Below are positions 6,257-14,809 of a stretch of 40,708 bases of DNA, in pieces. Numbering within the stretch: position 1 is the stretch's first letter; every line of letters begins with the position of its first letter. The position numbers and the translations under genes were made by a program. The stretch is taken from assembly GCF_003611735.1 (NCBI RefSeq), contig NZ_RAWG01000061.1:1-40708 (forward strand). The letters are read 5' to 3'. A model generated the notes under the pieces. The model ran no database searches. It was not told the origin of the DNA and was given only the letters and a program-made list of their open reading frames with translations. The DNA is from Corallococcus sicarius (lineage in GTDB: Bacteria; Myxococcota; Myxococcia; Myxococcales; Myxococcaceae).

Positions 6257-7846
6257 ATGCTTTCTCCTCCCATGCCCGCGGATGAGCCCCAGCGCCTGCG
6301 GGCCGTGCGCTCGCTGTGCCTGCTGGACACGCCCGCGCAGGAGCGCTTCGACCGCATCGTGCGCGCCGCCTCGCACCTGTTCCGCGTGCCCATCGCGCTG
6401 GTCACCCTGGTGGACGAGGACCGGCAGTGGTTCAAGGCCCGGCAGGGACTCGCCGCCCCCCAGACGCCGCGCGACGTGTCGTTCTGCGGCCACGCCATCC
6501 TCTCCCCCGCCAGCCTCGTCGTGCCCAATGCCCTGCACGACCCGCGCTTCCACGACAACCCGCTCGTGCTCGGCGCCCCCTTCATCCGCTTCTACGCCGG
6601 CCACCCCCTGCGGGCCTCGGACGGCAGCCGCGTGGGCACGCTGTGCCTCATCGACACCCAGCCGCGCGACTTCTCCGACGCGGACCGCGCCGCGCTCGCG
6701 GACCTCGCCGGCTGGGTGGAGCTGGAGCTCAACGCCCTGGATGAACGCGAGGCCCGCACGGCCCTGGCGCAGCAGGAGCGCTTCTTCGAAGTGTCCGTGG
6801 ACATGCTCTGCATCGCCGCCACCGACGGCACCTTCCTGCGCCTGTCCAAGGCCTGGAGCCGCACCCTCGGCTTCACCGAGGCGGAGCTCTACTCCACCTC
6901 CGTCGTGAACCTGGCCCTGGAGGAGGACCGCGCCGCCACCGCCCGGCACCTCGCCCGCGCCGCCGAAGGCGCCTCCCTCCTCCACTTCGAACACCGCGCC
7001 CGCTGCCACGACGGCTCCTGGCGCTGGCTCCAGTGGAACGCCGTCCCCGACCCCCAGATGGGCCTGCTCTACGCCGTCGCCCGCGACGTCACCCAGGCCC
7101 GCCTCCTGGAGGACGAACGCCAGCGCGTGGAGCGGATGAAGAACGAGTTCATCTCCACCGTGAGCCACGAACTGCGCACCCCGCTCACCTCCATCCGCGG
7201 CTCGCTGGGCCTCCTGTGCGGCGGCATCGCCGGCCCCCTGGCGCCCTCCGTGGAGCAGATGGTCACCATCGCCCACCGCAACAGCGAGCGGCTGCTGCGC
7301 CTCATCAACGACATCCTCGACCTGGAGAAGATGGAGTCGGGCGGGCTGGAGCTCTGCCTCGCCTCCACCGACATCGCCCCGCTGCTCGCCCAGGCCCTCC
7401 AGGCCCACCAGGGCTACGCGGCCGAGTACGGCGTCCACCTGGAGCTGGAGGTGGCCGTGGACGCCCCCCACGCCCGCGCCCGCGTGGACGAAGACCGGCT
7501 TGGCCAGGTGCTCGCCAACCTGCTCTCCAACGCCATCAAGTTCTCACCCCAGGGCGAGCGCGTCCTGCTCTGCCTCACCCGCGAGGCCGGCGCCCTGCGC
7601 GTGGAGGTGGCGGACCGCGGCCCCGGCATCCCGGAGGCGTTCCAGGACCGCGTCTTCCAGAAGTTCGCGCAGGCGGACGCGTCCGACACCCGCAAGCGCC
7701 CCGGCACCGGCCTGGGCCTGAGCATCGCCCACGGGCTGGTGGCCCGGATGGGCGGCACCCTGCGCTTCACCACCCGGGCTGGCGAGGGCACCCGCTTCTT
7801 CTTCGACCTGCCCGAGTGCGACCCGACCCCTGCCCCCAGCTCCTGA
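6257..7846 (+). CDS. Cytoplasmic GAF-PAS sensor histidine kinase
   Basis: A 529-residue soluble kinase with no membrane segment. Order: GAF (about 20-160; VSFCGHAI and LCLIDTQPRDFSDAD are typical of GAF domains next to histidine kinases), PAS (170-285), HisKA with SHELRTPLTS (His304), then HATPase with N box NLLSNAIKFS, G1 DRGPGIP and G2 GTGLGLSI. It should autophosphorylate His304 in response to an intracellular cue and pass phosphate to a receiver, most simply the stand-alone receiver 75 bp downstream. The start is ATG 6257 or 6272; neither has a strong ribosome-binding site. An 86-bp stretch coding for the phosphoacceptor helix is almost identical in DNA to that of the hybrid kinase two genes on. 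Confidence 0.93.
   Translation: MLSPPMPADEPQRLRAVRSLCLLDTPAQERFDRIVRAASHLFRVPIALVTLVDEDRQWFKARQGLAAPQTPRDVSFCGHAILSPASLVVPNALHDPRFHDNPLVLGAPFIRFYAGHPLRASDGSRVGTLCLIDTQPRDFSDADRAALADLAGWVELELNALDEREARTALAQQERFFEVSVDMLCIAATDGTFLRLSKAWSRTLGFTEAELYSTSVVNLALEEDRAATARHLARAAEGASLLHFEHRARCHDGSWRWLQWNAVPDPQMGLLYAVARDVTQARLLEDERQRVERMKNEFISTVSHELRTPLTSIRGSLGLLCGGIAGPLAPSVEQMVTIAHRNSERLLRLINDILDLEKMESGGLELCLASTDIAPLLAQALQAHQGYAAEYGVHLELEVAVDAPHARARVDEDRLGQVLANLLSNAIKFSPQGERVLLCLTREAGALRVEVADRGPGIPEAFQDRVFQKFAQADASDTRKRPGTGLGLSIAHGLVARMGGTLRFTTRAGEGTRFFFDLPECDPTPAPSS
7127..7212 (+). repeat. 86-bp block shared with 9586-9671
   Basis: The DNA coding for VERMKNEFISTVSHELRTPL and the following TSIRGSLGL differs from the copy at 9586-9671 by a single third-position base (7171), while the flanking DNA is far more divergent. 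This suggests gene conversion or recent selection on the dimerisation helix. Confidence 0.8.
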
Positions 7847-7921
7847 AGCCCGGGCGGGGATCCAATCCCCCGTCACGCCCGTAACGCGATCCACTCCCCA
7901 CTCCAAGGCGCACTCTTCTCC

Positions 7922-8296
7922 ATGGCCACCATCCAGAAGGTCCTGCTCGTTGACGACGAGGACGACATCCGCACCATCGGACAGCTGAGCCTCAGCCGTG
8001 TGGGCGGATGGAAGACCGTGCTCGCCTCCTCCGGCGCGGAGGCCCTGGAGAAGGCGGGCGCGGAGGCCCCCGACGTCATCCTCCTGGACGTGATGATGCC
8101 CGGCATGGACGGGCCCACCACCTTCGGCCGGCTGCGCGCCCAGCCCGCCACCGCGAACACGCCCATCATCTTCATGACCGCCAAAATCCAGAAGCAGGAG
8201 GTGGCGCGCTACCTGGAGCTGGGCGCGGTGGGCGTCATCGGCAAGCCGTTCGACCCCATGACGCTGCCGCAGGAAATCCGTCGGCTGGTGCCTTGA
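7922..8296 (+). CDS. Single-domain response regulator (CheY-like)
   Basis: A 124-residue receiver with all key residues: acidic pair D11/D12, phosphoacceptor D56 (LLDVMMPGMDG), T86 region (FMTA) and K108 (IGKPFDP). No output domain, so it acts as a phosphorelay shuttle or by binding a partner. Its stop overlaps the start of the hybrid kinase (TGATG at 8294-8298), which couples their translation and suggests the two work together. It may carry phosphate between the GAF-PAS kinase, the hybrid kinase and the HPt of the cyclase protein. Confidence 0.93.
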   Translation: MATIQKVLLVDDEDDIRTIGQLSLSRVGGWKTVLASSGAEALEKAGAEAPDVILLDVMMPGMDGPTTFGRLRAQPATANTPIIFMTAKIQKQEVARYLELGAVGVIGKPFDPMTLPQEIRRLVP

Positions 8297-11109
8297 TGGA
8301 GTCCCGCCTGTCCAAGCGCTCCGTCGCGCTGGCCGCGGCCGCCCTGCTGCTCCTGTGTACCCTCTTCATCCTCGGGCGCCCGGGCTCCACCGCCGAACAC
8401 GACCGCTACCGCACCCAGCTGCGCCAGCTGCGCGTGGCCAGCGCGGAGCTGGAGGTGGACGTGCTGCGCCAGCGCGTGGGCATGCGGGAGACGCACGGCT
8501 CGCAGGGCCGCGACTTCGACGCGCTGGCGGCCCGCGCCCGCACGCTCCGGATGATGCCCGGCTTCCTGTCGGACGAGGGCCGGCGCTCGCTGACCGCGTC
8601 CCTGGACGCCTACCTGCGCGCGCTGGAGGACTCGCGCGCCCTGCTGGCCACCGCCCGCGAGCAGGATGAGCGCTTCGGCGCCCTGCGACAGACCGTCCCC
8701 CAGAGCGTCTTCGCCGCCTCCGACGCGCTGCCCCCAGGCGCGCTGCGTGAAGAGGTGGAGGCGCTGGGCGTGGCCGTGCTCACCGCGTCCCGGTCTTCGG
8801 GGCAGGACTTCGGCGCGCGGGTGGAGGGCACGCTGGAGCGCCTCGCCCGGGCGCGCGAGGGACAGGCCCTGCCTGCCTCCGCCCTCGCCGCGCTGGACGA
8901 CCTGACGGCCCGGACGCGGGAGCTGGTGGGGCTCTCCCGCTCCGCGGACGCGTCCTTCCAGACGCTCCTGGACCGCAGCGCCAGCAGCGAGGCCGAGCGC
9001 CTCATCACCACCTACCTCCAGCTCCAGGAGCAGTCCCAGGTCCGCGCGGAGCGCACGCGCATCGTCCTCTTCGGCGTGTCGCTGCTGCTGGTGGGCTACG
9101 TGTTCGTCGTGCTGGTGCGGCTGGCGCGCGCGTCCGCGGCGCTGGGCGAACTCAACCGGGGCCTGGAGGCGCGCGTGGCGGAGCGCACCCAGGCGCTGTC
9201 CGCCGCGAGCGCGGAGGCGCGCGCCAGCGACGCGCGCAAGGCCGCCATCCTGGAGGCGTCCCCGGACGGCATCGTGGTGCTGGACGAGGTCGGCCGCGTG
9301 GTGGAGTTCAACCCGTCCGCGGAGGTGCACTTCCACCTGCGCTCCAGCCGGGCGGTGGGCGCGGACTTCCTCACGCTCGCGCTGCCCGCGTCCCTGCCGG
9401 CGACGGAGCGGGACGCCGTCCGCGCCGCGCTCCAGCGGGAGGACGGCCCGGCCGTGCGCGTGGAGTCCCCGTGCCTGCGCGCCGACGGCGGCGTGTTCCC
9501 CGCGGAGCTCACCTTCGCGCGCGTCCACGCGGACGGCCCCCCGCGCGTCACCGTCTTCGTGCGCGACCTCACCGAGCGCAAGGCCGTGGAGCGGATGAAG
9601 AACGAGTTCATCTCCACCGTGAGCCACGAGCTGCGCACCCCGCTCACCTCCATCCGCGGCTCGCTGGGCCTGCTGGAGGGCGGCATCGTGGGGGAGCTGC
9701 CCGCGCAGGCGCTGGACATGGTGCGCATCGCGCGCACCAACACGGAGCGGCTCATCCGCCTCATCAATGAGATCCTCGACCTGGAGAAGATGGAGTCGGG
9801 GATGCTGGAGCTGAAGCTCCAGCCGCAGACGGCCCAGGACCTGGTGGAGGCCACGCTGTCGGGCGTGCAGGGCATGGCGGACGCCGCGCACGTCACGCTG
9901 CGCTCGGACGTGGAGGGTTCTCCGCAAGTCAAGGGCGACCGCGACCGGCTCATCCAGGTGCTCACGAACCTGGTGTCCAACGCGGTGAAGTTCTCCCCCC
10001 CGGGCGCCAGCGTGGTGGTGGCGGCGGCCCAGGCGGCGGACGGGCGCGTGCGCTTCCGCGTCACGGACCAGGGCCCCGGCATCCCGGAAGAGAAGATGGG
10101 CCGCCTCTTCGGCCGCTTCCAGCAGTTGGACGCGTCCGACACCCGCTCCAAGGGCGGCACCGGCCTGGGGCTGGCCATCTCGCAGGCCATCGTGGAGCAG
10201 CACGGCGGCCGCATCGAAGTGCTCAGCAGCCCCGGCCAGGGGGCCACCTTCCACTTCAGTCTGGAGCCCCTGCGCGCCCCGGCCGCCACGTCCAGCGCCC
10301 CCGTGTCCCTGCCCCGGGACGAGTCGCGCCACAACGTGCTGCTCGTCACCGCGGACGCGGACCTGTCCGCGCTGCTGCGGGGCCTGCTGTCGCAGGAGGG
10401 CTACCGGGTGGTGCGCGCCGCCACGCTCACGGAGGCCGTGCAGGCGGTGGAGGACGCGCTGCCGGACGCGCTGGTGGTGGACACGCAGCTGCCGGACGGC
10501 CACGTGCTGGACTGGATGCGCAGGCTGCGCGAGCTGCCGCGCACGAGGGACCTGCCCGTGCTGGCGCTGTCCGGCCGCTCGACGGAGGGCGCGACCGGCC
10601 TGGGCATGCCCCTGCTGGTGGACTGGCTGCCCCGGCCGGTGGATGAAACCCGGTTGCTGAAGGCACTGCGTTACGCCATGCGCCAGCCGGGCCAGGCGCG
10701 GGTGCTGGTGGTGGACGACGACGCCACCACGCGCCGGGTGCTGTGCGCGCAGTTCGAACGGCTGGGCGCGCTGTGCATCGAAGCGGCGGACGGGGAGAGC
10801 GCGGTGGCGCTCGCGCGCGACACGCCTCCGGACCTCATCGTGCTGGACGTGGGGCTGCCCCGGCTGGACGGCTTCGAGGTGGTGGACATCCTGCGCCAGG
10901 GCAAGGGCCGCGCGACGCCGCTCATCGTCTTCACCGGGCGCGAGCTGTCGCGCACCGACCAACGCCAGCTCACCCTGGGCGTCACCCGCCACCTGACGAA
11001 GGCGCGCTCCTCGGAGGAGGAGCTGGTGGCCTCCGTGCGGGAGCTGCTCAACGGATTGCTGGCCCGCCGTGATGCCACGGCGCTCGACCCCCGAAAGGCG
11101 ATGCCATGA
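8296..11109 (+). CDS. Membrane hybrid histidine kinase (TM-sensor-TM-PAS-HK-REC-REC)
   Basis: A 937-residue inner-membrane kinase. TM1 (10-27), an all-helical periplasmic sensor (about 34-250, DAHL- or four-helix-like, rich in Arg/Leu/Glu heptads), TM2 (255-276), a coiled linker, PAS (313-430), HisKA with SHELRTPLTS (His444), HATPase (N box VSNAVKFS; G1 DQGPGIP; G2 GTGLGLAI), then two receivers. REC1 (680-790) keeps D729 but lacks the first acidic pair and has Arg780 in place of the conserved Lys; REC2 (802-918) is intact with D808/D809, D851 and K902. The start ATG 8296 overlaps the stop of the receiver gene, and its own stop overlaps the next start (ATGA at 11106), so the three are one translationally coupled operon. 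Confidence 0.92.
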   Translation: MESRLSKRSVALAAAALLLLCTLFILGRPGSTAEHDRYRTQLRQLRVASAELEVDVLRQRVGMRETHGSQGRDFDALAARARTLRMMPGFLSDEGRRSLTASLDAYLRALEDSRALLATAREQDERFGALRQTVPQSVFAASDALPPGALREEVEALGVAVLTASRSSGQDFGARVEGTLERLARAREGQALPASALAALDDLTARTRELVGLSRSADASFQTLLDRSASSEAERLITTYLQLQEQSQVRAERTRIVLFGVSLLLVGYVFVVLVRLARASAALGELNRGLEARVAERTQALSAASAEARASDARKAAILEASPDGIVVLDEVGRVVEFNPSAEVHFHLRSSRAVGADFLTLALPASLPATERDAVRAALQREDGPAVRVESPCLRADGGVFPAELTFARVHADGPPRVTVFVRDLTERKAVERMKNEFISTVSHELRTPLTSIRGSLGLLEGGIVGELPAQALDMVRIARTNTERLIRLINEILDLEKMESGMLELKLQPQTAQDLVEATLSGVQGMADAAHVTLRSDVEGSPQVKGDRDRLIQVLTNLVSNAVKFSPPGASVVVAAAQAADGRVRFRVTDQGPGIPEEKMGRLFGRFQQLDASDTRSKGGTGLGLAISQAIVEQHGGRIEVLSSPGQGATFHFSLEPLRAPAATSSAPVSLPRDESRHNVLLVTADADLSALLRGLLSQEGYRVVRAATLTEAVQAVEDALPDALVVDTQLPDGHVLDWMRRLRELPRTRDLPVLALSGRSTEGATGLGMPLLVDWLPRPVDETRLLKALRYAMRQPGQARVLVVDDDATTRRVLCAQFERLGALCIEAADGESAVALARDTPPDLIVLDVGLPRLDGFEVVDILRQGKGRATPLIVFTGRELSRTDQRQLTLGVTRHLTKARSSEEELVASVRELLNGLLARRDATALDPRKAMP
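9586..9671 (+). repeat. 86-bp block shared with 7127-7212
   Basis: Second copy of the near-identical DNA coding for the phosphoacceptor helix. The shared identity resumes at 'atcctcgacctggagaagat' in both genes (about 7313 and 9772). Confidence 0.8.
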
Positions 11110-13133
11110 GCAGCGCGCCCCAGAACAAGACCCTCCTCTTCCTGGAGGACGACCGCGACCTCCAGACGCTCGTCTGCGCCTTCCTGCGGGAGAAGGGCTA
11201 CCAGGTCGTCCCCGCGCGCTCCGCCGCGGAGGCCCGCGCGGTGCTCCAGGCCCGGCCGGTGGACGCCGCCATCGTGGACGGCCTGCTGCCGGGCATGACG
11301 GGCGCGGACTTCATCCGCGAGCTGCGCCAGACGCAGCCCGGGCTGCCGGTGCTCTTCGCCTCCGCCTTCTGGAAGGACCTGAAGAGCCACGAACTGCTCA
11401 CGCGCCAGCTGGGCGTGGCGCGCGTGGTGCACAAGCCCTACCGCCCGGAGGAGCTGACGGTCTGGCTGGAGCAGCTCTTCGCCGCGCGCGCTCCGCCGCC
11501 CCCGCCCCCAGAGGCTCTGGAGCCGGAGGAGGTGGAGCCGGAGGACAGCTTCGCGGCGAGCCTCGCCCAGCTGAGCGCGGACTATGGCGCGAAGCTGTCG
11601 GAGCGGCTCACCACGCTGGAGGCCCACCTGGGCCGCGGGCGCCAAGGGGAGGCCGAGGCGCTGACGGAGGCCTACAGCGTCGTGCACAAGCTGCACGGCA
11701 CCGCGGGCAGCTATGGCTTCCGGGACGTGAGCCTCGCGGCGGGCCGGTTGGAGGACGTCATGCGGCCCGTGAAGGAGGGCGGACCGCTGGACTGGCCCGC
11801 GGTGGACGCGGGCTTCCGCGCGCTCCGGGACGTGGTGGGGCTGCCGGTGAAGTCGGAGCCCGCGGCCCCGCACGAGGAGGCCCTGGCGCCGCTGGGCACG
11901 CTGCTGGTGATGGACGAGGACCCCGCGCTGCTCGCGGACGCGAAGCGCATGGGGGAACAGGAGGGCGTGCGCGTGCTGACGGCGAGCACGGCCCTGGAGG
12001 CGTGCGCGGTGCTCCAGCGGCAGTGGGTGGACGGCGCGCTGCTCCACATGGGCGCGGAGGGCGTCACCGCCGCGAGCGCGCTGCGGGCGCTGGAAGGACA
12101 CCAGTCCCTGCCCCTGGCCTTCACCAGCGCGGGCGGCGGCCTGCAGGAGCGCGTGGTCGCGGCGCACGCGGGCGCGTCGCTGTTCCTGCCCCGGCCCTTC
12201 ACCCAGCAGGACCTGGCCCTCGCGGTGGAGCGCCTGGTGACGGCGCGGCGGCTGGAGCGCGCCCGGGTGCTGGTGGTGGACGACGACCCGGACGCGGTGC
12301 GCGCCCTCACCCAGGCGCTGATGAGCGACGCGGTGGAGGTGGTGGGGCTGGAGAGCGCGTACGGGCTGCTGGACGCGCTCGCCCAGCACCGGCCGGACCT
12401 GCTGCTGCTGGACGTGCGGATGCCCGGGCCCAGCGGCTTCGACCTGTGCCGCATCCTGCGCCTGTCGCCGGAGTGGCAGGAGCTGCCCATCCTGCTCATC
12501 TCCGCGCAGGTGGGGTTGGAGTTCCGGTTGGCGGCGTTCCAGGCCGGCGCGGATGACTACCTGGCCAAGCCCGTGCTGCGCGAGGAGCTGCGGGCCCGCG
12601 TGCACGCGCGGCTGGAGCGGGCGCGGCTGTCGCGCGAGCGGACGGAGCGCGACGCGCTCACGGGCCTGATGCTGCGCCGGCCCTTCGTGGAGGCCGTCAA
12701 CGCGCGGCTGTCGGAGGCGCGCCGCTCGGACAAGCCGCTCGCCCTGTGCTTCCTGGACGTGGACCACTTCAAGAAGGTCAACGACGAGCACGGCCACCTC
12801 GCGGGGGACCGCGTGCTGATGCGGCTGGGGCGCCTGCTGGGGGCGCGCTTCCGCCGCGAGGACCTGCGCGCCCGCTGGGGCGGCGAGGAGTTCGTCGTCG
12901 CGCTGCTGGGCGAGACGCTGGAGAGCGCGCGCGAAATCCTCTCCCGCACCGCGGAGGAGCTGGCGGGGATGGAGTTCGAGGGCGACCAGGGCGAGCCCTT
13001 CCACGTCACCTTCAGCGCGGGGCTCGCGGTGGCGCCGCAGGACGGCACCACCCCGGAGGAGCTGCTGCGCGTCGCGGACGCCCGGCTGTACCGGGCGAAG
13101 GCCAACGGCCGCAACCGCATCGAGGTGGCGTAG
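11106..13133 (+). CDS. REC-HPt-REC-REC-GGDEF diguanylate cyclase
   Basis: A 675-residue soluble protein. REC1 (7-125; D15/D16, D58, K110), an acidic Pro-rich linker, HPt (about 148-245; VVHKLHGTAGSYGF, His194), REC2 (263-378) in which the phosphoacceptor Asp is missing (ALLHMGAEG), REC3 (386-500; D392-D394, D436, K488), then GGDEF (512-675) with active-site RWGGEEF (592-596) and an inhibitory RxxD site (R583-D586) exactly five residues before it. It should make cyclic di-GMP under phosphorelay control and be inhibited by its product. The own HPt allows phosphate from the upstream hybrid kinase to reach REC1 or REC3. Four-base overlap (ATGA) with the hybrid kinase gene. The dead REC2 may be a docking or dimer module. 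Confidence 0.93.
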   Translation: MSSAPQNKTLLFLEDDRDLQTLVCAFLREKGYQVVPARSAAEARAVLQARPVDAAIVDGLLPGMTGADFIRELRQTQPGLPVLFASAFWKDLKSHELLTRQLGVARVVHKPYRPEELTVWLEQLFAARAPPPPPPEALEPEEVEPEDSFAASLAQLSADYGAKLSERLTTLEAHLGRGRQGEAEALTEAYSVVHKLHGTAGSYGFRDVSLAAGRLEDVMRPVKEGGPLDWPAVDAGFRALRDVVGLPVKSEPAAPHEEALAPLGTLLVMDEDPALLADAKRMGEQEGVRVLTASTALEACAVLQRQWVDGALLHMGAEGVTAASALRALEGHQSLPLAFTSAGGGLQERVVAAHAGASLFLPRPFTQQDLALAVERLVTARRLERARVLVVDDDPDAVRALTQALMSDAVEVVGLESAYGLLDALAQHRPDLLLLDVRMPGPSGFDLCRILRLSPEWQELPILLISAQVGLEFRLAAFQAGADDYLAKPVLREELRARVHARLERARLSRERTERDALTGLMLRRPFVEAVNARLSEARRSDKPLALCFLDVDHFKKVNDEHGHLAGDRVLMRLGRLLGARFRREDLRARWGGEEFVVALLGETLESAREILSRTAEELAGMEFEGDQGEPFHVTFSAGLAVAPQDGTTPEELLRVADARLYRAKANGRNRIEVA

Positions 13134-13145
13134 CGGGGCGCTACG
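13129..13145. terminator. Hairpin overlapping both stop codons of convergent genes
   Basis: CGTAGCG-GGG-CGCTACG, a 7-bp perfect stem with a 3-nt loop, spans the TAG of the cyclase gene and the TAG of the LVIVD lipoprotein gene on the other strand. There is no T-run, so termination activity is not certain, but the placement suggests a shared bidirectional transcript end. Confidence 0.5.
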
Positions 13146-14727
13146 GCGCCGGCTCCTCGAACACCATCAGGCCGCGCGCCTGGTCCACGACGTACACGAA
13201 CCCGTCCCCCGGCACGCGGATGCCGATGGCCCCCTGGTAGAGGCTGTCGGTGGCGCGCGGGTGGAGTTCCTCGAAGGTGTTGAAGGCGGCGATCTCCTTC
13301 GGGTGTTCGGGGTCCGCCACGTCGAAGACGCGCACGCCCTCGTGGTACCAGGCCACGTAGAGCCGCGTGCCCTTCAGCACCATGTTGTGGATGGACGTCT
13401 GCGCCCGCTTCTTCACCTGGGCGATGAGGCGGATGTTCGCCGGGTCGGTGACGTCCAGCACGCGCAGGTGCGCGCCGGGGCGCTCGCCTCCCTCGAAGGC
13501 GATGGTGCGCTCGCCAAACGTCCCCACCGCGTTCGCGTGGCTGTACTGACCGGCGAACGCATACGCGCCCAGCACCGGCGCGTTGTCCGGGTGGGTCATG
13601 TCCAGCACGACGTAGCCCGTGCGCGCGTGGTTGACGTAGAGCCGGCCCTGGTACGCGAACGCGTCGTGCGGGTAGCTGTTCACGTCCTCGCGCGGCACGG
13701 AGATGCGGCTTCGCAACTGGGGCTCCAGCGGCGCGGACACGTCGAACAGGAGCGTCTCCCTGTTGGGGGACGGGGACATGGCGTACAGCCGGTCACCGTC
13801 CACGAACACGGTGTGCACGTTGATGGGGCCACCGGGCAGCGAGCGCACGTACTGCGGGGCCGCGGGGCGGGAGATGTCGTAGACGATGACGCCGGAGCTC
13901 GCGCTGGCGACGTAGAGCGCGTCGCCCTTCGCCCAGACGCCGTTCCAGTTGCTGTCGTTGGGCAGGTTCAGGTTGGCGACGAGGACCGGGCGCAGCTTGT
14001 CGGCCAGGTCGAACACGCTCAGGCCGCCCGCCTCCGCGCTCCCGTTGAGGGACACCACGTAGGCGTGGCCCTTCGTGACGTAGACGTCCACGGGGTCCGT
14101 CCGCGGGACGGCGGACTCGGAGACGAGGCGCATGCCGTGGGGAGTGGTCTCCTGGCCCCAGGTCATCCGCCGGGCGTCGAAGGTGCCGGAGAAGTCGGGC
14201 ACGCCGGCGGTGCAGCGCACGAAGCAGCCGGTGATGCGGCCCGGCTCCGGCACGCGGCAGCCCGCGAGCGCGTACTGCTGCACGTTGCGGGTCGTCGTCG
14301 TGTACTCGCCGGTGATGAAGAACCCGGTGCGGTCCACCTGCTGGTGCACCAGGGGCTGGCCCAGGAAGGTGCCGGGCAGGTCCTGGGTGCCCACGCGGAA
14401 GCCCGCGCCGAAGGTGCTGTCGGCGTGGTAGCGCAGGATGGCCCGGTAGGTGCCCCGGGGCTCCACGCTCCCCAGCGCGGCGAGGTCGCAGCCGGACAGG
14501 TCGAAGCTGCTGGAGTCCTGGCAGTTCGCGCGGGGCTGCCGGTAGTCCGCGTCCCTGCAAGACACGTCCGGTTCGACGTCCACGTAGTCGGTGAGCTCCA
14601 CCACCGGCCCCGCGTCCGGAGGCTCCGGGTCCGGTTCTTCCATGATGTTCCAGTCGCTTTTGCAACCGGACAACGACAGGGCACAGGCGAGCAGGCCTGG
14701 ACCCAGGAAGCGTGCGAGCGACGTCAT
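13141..14727 (-). CDS. LVIVD-repeat beta-propeller lipoprotein 1
   Basis: A 528-residue lipoprotein: signal ending in LSLSGC (Cys22), a Pro/Asp/Glu-rich spacer, a Cys-rich domain (CRDADYRQPRANC, GCDLAALG, GCRVPEP, GCFVRC; likely disulfides), then LVIVD repeats from about residue 200 on (DVYVTKGHAYVV, LYVASASSGVIVYDIS, LYVNHARTGYVVLDMT, AHLRVLDVTDPANI, LYVAWYHEGVRVFDVADP). Such repeats build a beta-propeller on the cell surface; the ligand is not known in most cases. It is a paralogue of the next gene on the same strand, 82 bp upstream, and faces the cyclase gene. Probably surface or outer-membrane located. Confidence 0.88.
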   Translation of the reverse strand: MTSLARFLGPGLLACALSLSGCKSDWNIMEEPDPEPPDAGPVVELTDYVDVEPDVSCRDADYRQPRANCQDSSSFDLSGCDLAALGSVEPRGTYRAILRYHADSTFGAGFRVGTQDLPGTFLGQPLVHQQVDRTGFFITGEYTTTTRNVQQYALAGCRVPEPGRITGCFVRCTAGVPDFSGTFDARRMTWGQETTPHGMRLVSESAVPRTDPVDVYVTKGHAYVVSLNGSAEAGGLSVFDLADKLRPVLVANLNLPNDSNWNGVWAKGDALYVASASSGVIVYDISRPAAPQYVRSLPGGPINVHTVFVDGDRLYAMSPSPNRETLLFDVSAPLEPQLRSRISVPREDVNSYPHDAFAYQGRLYVNHARTGYVVLDMTHPDNAPVLGAYAFAGQYSHANAVGTFGERTIAFEGGERPGAHLRVLDVTDPANIRLIAQVKKRAQTSIHNMVLKGTRLYVAWYHEGVRVFDVADPEHPKEIAAFNTFEELHPRATDSLYQGAIGIRVPGDGFVYVVDQARGLMVFEEPAP

Positions 14728-14809
14728 GAGGATGATGGCTCCCGTGCAGGCGCGAAGCCCGCATCCAGCACGCGGAAGTCTACGGCGTGCCGGGCGCGGG
14801 CGCGAACCC

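Noticed and set aside
8209-10992. A 927-residue antisense reading frame opposite the hybrid kinase
   Set aside because: Its product is repetitive Arg/Gly/Ala/His with no domain; long antisense frames are normal in DNA this rich in GC, and the plus strand has a clear multidomain protein.
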